A stretch of DNA of 64,000 nt, from the NCBI RefSeq assembly GCF_000517085.1, contig NZ_KI912107.1, positions 5,019,980 through 5,083,979 on the forward strand. The letters run 5' to 3'. Positions 61,277-64,000 of this stretch are shown here, piece by piece. Numbering within the stretch: the stretch's first letter is position 1; each line of letters opens with the position of its first letter. The DNA comes from Saccharicrinis fermentans DSM 9555 = JCM 21142. Lineage in GTDB: Bacteria > Bacteroidota > Bacteroidia > Bacteroidales > Marinilabiliaceae. Under the pieces are notes generated by a model that searched no databases, was not told the origin of the DNA, and saw nothing but the letters and a program-made list of their open reading frames with translations. A program made the position numbers and the translations under genes.

Positions 61277-61335
61277 ATATAATTAGCCATTAACTGGATA
61301 TAGATCCTGTTTGCCACAAAAATTAAAACTGTTTT

Positions 61336-62301
61336 ATGAAAGCAGCAACAAAATCATACAAGTCACTAAATACATTTAAGCAATACTATACACTGGACTC
61401 AACTGATTATTGGCATATAAAATACCAGGTAAACTCAGATACAAAATATTACTACTGGGATATGTCAGAAAAGGCATTTCGATGTGAACTAGAGAGAGAT
61501 AGAGAAGGGATAACTAAATATATAGGAGAAGATGGAGGCTCATATTATTCTTCTATAGAGTTAATTCAGTATGCTATGGCCTCTTTTCAGGCATATATTA
61601 AAACCAAAGATAAATATTGGCTAGACGAGTGTGTTTTGCATACGGATAAGTATTTATCGCTTGCTACACAATATAAAAAGGCATCATTCACTGTTTTAAA
61701 TCACTATCCTGTTTCTTTATATAAATTGAAAAATAAATGGCCAAGTGCCTTATCTCTGGGAGTGGCGTTGTCCTTATTGACTCGTCTTTCATCTTTGTTA
61801 GACAAAAAGTATTATTTAGAATCAGCTATTAAATTATTTGATAACTTAAAACTAAGTGTAGAAGATGGGGGCGTTTTAAGGGATGTTTCAATAAGAAATG
61901 ATGGAAGATGTTTTAGGGTGATGGAAGAGTATCCTTCAGATGAACTTTCGGGAGTACTAAATGGACATATTACTGCATTATGGGGATTGTATGATTTGGG
62001 CAATCATTATATGGATAGTAAAATCTTATTTGATGAGTTGTCAGTTGAATTGGCAGATAATATTTCTTTATGGGATGAGAAGCGTTGGAGTAATTATGAT
62101 ATTGCTCATTTAGTTGGAAAAAAGAAAAATTTAGCTAGTATTCATTATCATATGTTGCATATTCAACAGTTGTTTATAATGTTTAAATTAACTGGTAACG
62201 ACAAATATATTATTAGCGCAGAAAACATGATTAGGCAGAAGTATAGTGTATTCTGCAGGTTTTATGGTTTAGTGAATAAATTGTTTTTTAGATTGCTTTA
62301 A
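61336..62301 (+). CDS. D-glucuronyl C5-epimerase family protein
   Basis: A 321-residue protein matching the C-terminal catalytic region of heparosan-type glucuronyl C5-epimerases. In order are WPSALSLGVALSLLTRL (family W-x-SAM-x-G-x-xIS-xL), EEYPSDELSGVLNGHITALW (family EYP...VLNGF), GLYDLGNHYMDS, RWSNYDIAH (catalytic-Tyr region YDL) and IHYHMLHIQQL (family YH..HI.QL). It has no signal peptide, unlike the Golgi enzymes, so it may act on lipid-linked or cytosolic intermediates. It would convert D-GlcA residues to L-IdoA in the polymer. The upstream ugd supplies the GlcA. Assignment is by motif recall, not a search, and the substrate is inference. Confidence 0.75.
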   Translation: MKAATKSYKSLNTFKQYYTLDSTDYWHIKYQVNSDTKYYYWDMSEKAFRCELERDREGITKYIGEDGGSYYSSIELIQYAMASFQAYIKTKDKYWLDECVLHTDKYLSLATQYKKASFTVLNHYPVSLYKLKNKWPSALSLGVALSLLTRLSSLLDKKYYLESAIKLFDNLKLSVEDGGVLRDVSIRNDGRCFRVMEEYPSDELSGVLNGHITALWGLYDLGNHYMDSKILFDELSVELADNISLWDEKRWSNYDIAHLVGKKKNLASIHYHMLHIQQLFIMFKLTGNDKYIISAENMIRQKYSVFCRFYGLVNKLFFRLL

Positions 62302-62304
62302 TTA

Positions 62305-63483
62305 ATGAAAAATAAAATAAATAGCAGTAAAAAGATCGTAGTCTGTATATCTAACGATAGCTATGATGCAGATATTTGGACAAACAAACAACATTTAATG
62401 AGTCGTTTGTCTAAACTAGAAGATTTCTTTGTTGTATATGTCGATCAAGGTTTATCTACGAGTTACATAAAAAAACTTATTAAAAAAAAATGTTTATTGT
62501 CTATTTTTAAGATAATACAGAAAAGAAATAATAATTTAGTGACAGTGTCATTGCTTTTACCGTTAATTAAAGGAGGGTTTTTAAAAAAAATAAGTTGGTT
62601 TTTAATTGCTAAAACATTTAATTATATATTTCGTAAGAAAGAAGTTATTTATTGGATTTATCAACCGCAAGCATATTACCTTACTAGATATTTAAATAGG
62701 GGAAAGATTTTGTACGATTGTGTTGATGAATTTGTTACTCAGCCATTTTATAAGAATTATCCAAAACGACAAAAAGAATTGGAATTAATAGAGCCTAAAT
62801 TGGTAAATTCAGTTGATTTTGTAACCACCACGTCGTATTCAATTTACGAGGATAAAAAAGTTATAAATCCTACTTGTAAATATATTCATAATGTTGGGGA
62901 TTTTAACCATTTTTCTAAGCCGAATCCTAGGATTGTTATTAACGAAGATTGGGTATTTGATTCTAGGTGCAAGGTTCTATTTACAGGTGTAGTAGACAAC
63001 TATAAAACGGATCTGGATATGATACTGAAAGTTGCTTCAGATACACGAGACAGTCATTTGTATGTATTTGTTGGGCCAAATAGAATAGGAAATGATGATT
63101 TAGAAAAAAAGATTGATAAGGCAGAAAATATGGTTATGCTTGGTTATAGAGATTATCAGCAGGTGCCTGTATATCTTGCTTATGCAGATATATTGTGGTT
63201 GCCATATTTAAGAAGTTCACATACAGAAAGAGTATTTCCATTAAAGATTTTTGAATATTTAGCTTCGGGAAAACCTGTAATTGCAAAAAACTTATTAAGT
63301 ATTAAGGAGTATAAAGCTTATTTGAATACTTTTGAAATCTTTTCCGAACTGAAAGAATTATTGTCAAATGTATTATCATATGAAGATGCTGAAAAAAGAG
63401 AACAGAGGATTAAAGTAGCAAGTCAGAACACCTGGGAATCAAGGCTGAATAAAATTCTTGATTTTATTGGTGAACAAACTTAA
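62305..63483 (+). CDS. GT-B glycosyltransferase (TuaH/GT4-like)
   Basis: Glycosyltransferase of 392 residues. The N-terminal half contains VIYWIYQPQAYYLTRYL and LYDCVDEFVTQP, a motif seen in TuaH-like teichuronic-acid enzymes. The C-terminal half has FTGVVDNYKTDLDMI, YVFVGP, LGYRDYQQVPVYLAYADILWLPY and FPLKIFEYLASGKPVIAKNL, the GT4 nucleotide-sugar site with E-x7-E spacing altered (here K-x-F-E-Y). It starts 4 bp after the epimerase stop and is co-translated. The TuaH-like look fits a uronic-acid polymer but is not proof. Confidence 0.85.
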   Translation: MKNKINSSKKIVVCISNDSYDADIWTNKQHLMSRLSKLEDFFVVYVDQGLSTSYIKKLIKKKCLLSIFKIIQKRNNNLVTVSLLLPLIKGGFLKKISWFLIAKTFNYIFRKKEVIYWIYQPQAYYLTRYLNRGKILYDCVDEFVTQPFYKNYPKRQKELELIEPKLVNSVDFVTTTSYSIYEDKKVINPTCKYIHNVGDFNHFSKPNPRIVINEDWVFDSRCKVLFTGVVDNYKTDLDMILKVASDTRDSHLYVFVGPNRIGNDDLEKKIDKAENMVMLGYRDYQQVPVYLAYADILWLPYLRSSHTERVFPLKIFEYLASGKPVIAKNLLSIKEYKAYLNTFEIFSELKELLSNVLSYEDAEKREQRIKVASQNTWESRLNKILDFIGEQT

Positions 63484-63496
63484 TTACCATTTAAAA

Positions 63497-64000
63497 ATGA
63501 ATATATTATTACTTGCAAAGGACTACCCTCCTACTATCGGAGGTGTTGAAAATTACTCTTACTATTTGGCAGAGGGCTTAGGTAAAACAAACGCTGTTAA
63601 GGTGGTTACTTTTAGAGGGAAAAATAATGAGAACACCTGGGAAGATAACGTTAGTGTAAAACGTATAAATCTAGGGTTTAAAATTTCGGAAGTATTCAAA
63701 GGTGTTCTTCTTTTCTTTTCTTTATTTATTTGTCTATTGAAAGAGAGGGTTGATGTTGTATATGCTACGACCTGGAAAGTTGCTATTCCTGCAGCAGTAT
63801 TAAAGTGGATGTTTAGGTATGAGTTGATGATTACTTGCCACGGGGCAGAGGTAACAAGGCATAAAAAATCAAAAGTGTTAATGTCATTAATGAATTGGGT
63901 TTTTTGTAAATCCGATAAAATTGTTGCAGTTAGTGCTTTTACAAAGTCTAAGGTACACGAATATTCCGATGTTAGTGACCGTAAGGTTACTGTAGTTTAT
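63497..64000 (+). CDS. family 4 glycosyltransferase (3' end outside window)
   Basis: N-terminal 168 codons of a GT4 glycosyltransferase, starting at the ATG at 63497, 14 bp after the previous stop, and open to the right edge. MNILLLAKDYPPTIGGVENY is the classic GT4 start (P-x-GG-x-E), followed by ERVDVVYATTWKVAIPAA and ITCHGAEV (family THGxE-like) and KIVAVSAFTKSKV (family VS.....). The donor-binding C-terminal half is not in the window. Confidence 0.9.
   Translation, partial: MNILLLAKDYPPTIGGVENYSYYLAEGLGKTNAVKVVTFRGKNNENTWEDNVSVKRINLGFKISEVFKGVLLFFSLFICLLKERVDVVYATTWKVAIPAAVLKWMFRYELMITCHGAEVTRHKKSKVLMSLMNWVFCKSDKIVAVSAFTKSKVHEYSDVSDRKVTVVY

Overview
The window looks like a chromosomal segment of an anaerobic or facultative, nitrogen-fixing member of the Bacteroidota, possibly near Marinilabiliaceae (genus not assignable by eye). 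Evidence: a SusC/SusD pair, the Bacteroidota promoter form TTTG-N19-21-TAnnTTTG before the rRNA operon and ileS, a 16S gene ending in the phylum-typical GGCTGGAACACCTCCTTT, AT-rich intergenic DNA, and a NifI-regulated anaerobe-type nif cluster.

Region 1 (1-18.8 kb, + strand) is a glucan utilisation region: a GH31 alpha-glucosidase cut by the window edge, a GH13 lipoprotein, a lone acyl-CoA dehydrogenase, a Nudix-related (NrtR/AraR-type) sugar regulator with a 17-bp palindrome before it, a GPH-type sugar symporter with an unusual soluble insertion, a GH94 cellobiose phosphorylase, SusC, SusD and a GH3 beta-glucosidase lipoprotein. The second half forms a coherent beta-glucan pathway: outer-membrane capture and uptake (SusCD), periplasmic trimming (GH3), inner-membrane import (GPH) and cytosolic phosphorolysis (GH94).

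Region 2 (18.9-30.5 kb, - strand) is a complete minimal Mo-nitrogenase operon, read as nifH-nifI1-nifI2-nifD-nifK-nifE-nifN-nifB(NifX fusion)-[2Fe-2S] ferredoxin-nifV-small unknown gene. Hairpins lie between nifH and nifI1 and between nifK and nifE, and a 143-bp inverted-repeat element sits inside the operon. A second copy of that element lies about 3.6 kb upstream, beyond an aldo/keto reductase and a permuted NlpC/P60-like lipoprotein. A nifA-like sigma-54 activator follows on the + strand.

Region 3 (35-40.7 kb) is an rRNA operon, 16S-tRNA-Ile(GAT)-tRNA-Ala(TGC)-23S-5S, with three successive promoters and a strong terminator. It is followed by 2.4 kb of protein-free DNA (40.7-43.1 kb) made of interleaved repeat modules: six copies of a GC-rich core of about 45 bp, a 245-bp direct repeat differing at one base, GTTG-rich short-period tracts, and two copies of a nested palindrome whose arms differ in sequence but keep pairing. 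This is the least explained part of the window.

Region 4 (43.1-49.0 kb) holds housekeeping genes: DAHP synthase, ileS, a DksA-like protein and lspA. Region 5 (49.2-64 kb, + strand) is a Wzx/Wzy-type surface-polysaccharide locus: wecB, wecC, SLBB export protein, Wzz, UDP-glucose dehydrogenase, Wzx, glycosyltransferases, Wzy, an acyltransferase and a protein resembling D-glucuronyl C5-epimerase. Together these suggest a uronic-acid polymer that may contain iduronate. The last glycosyltransferase runs off the right edge.
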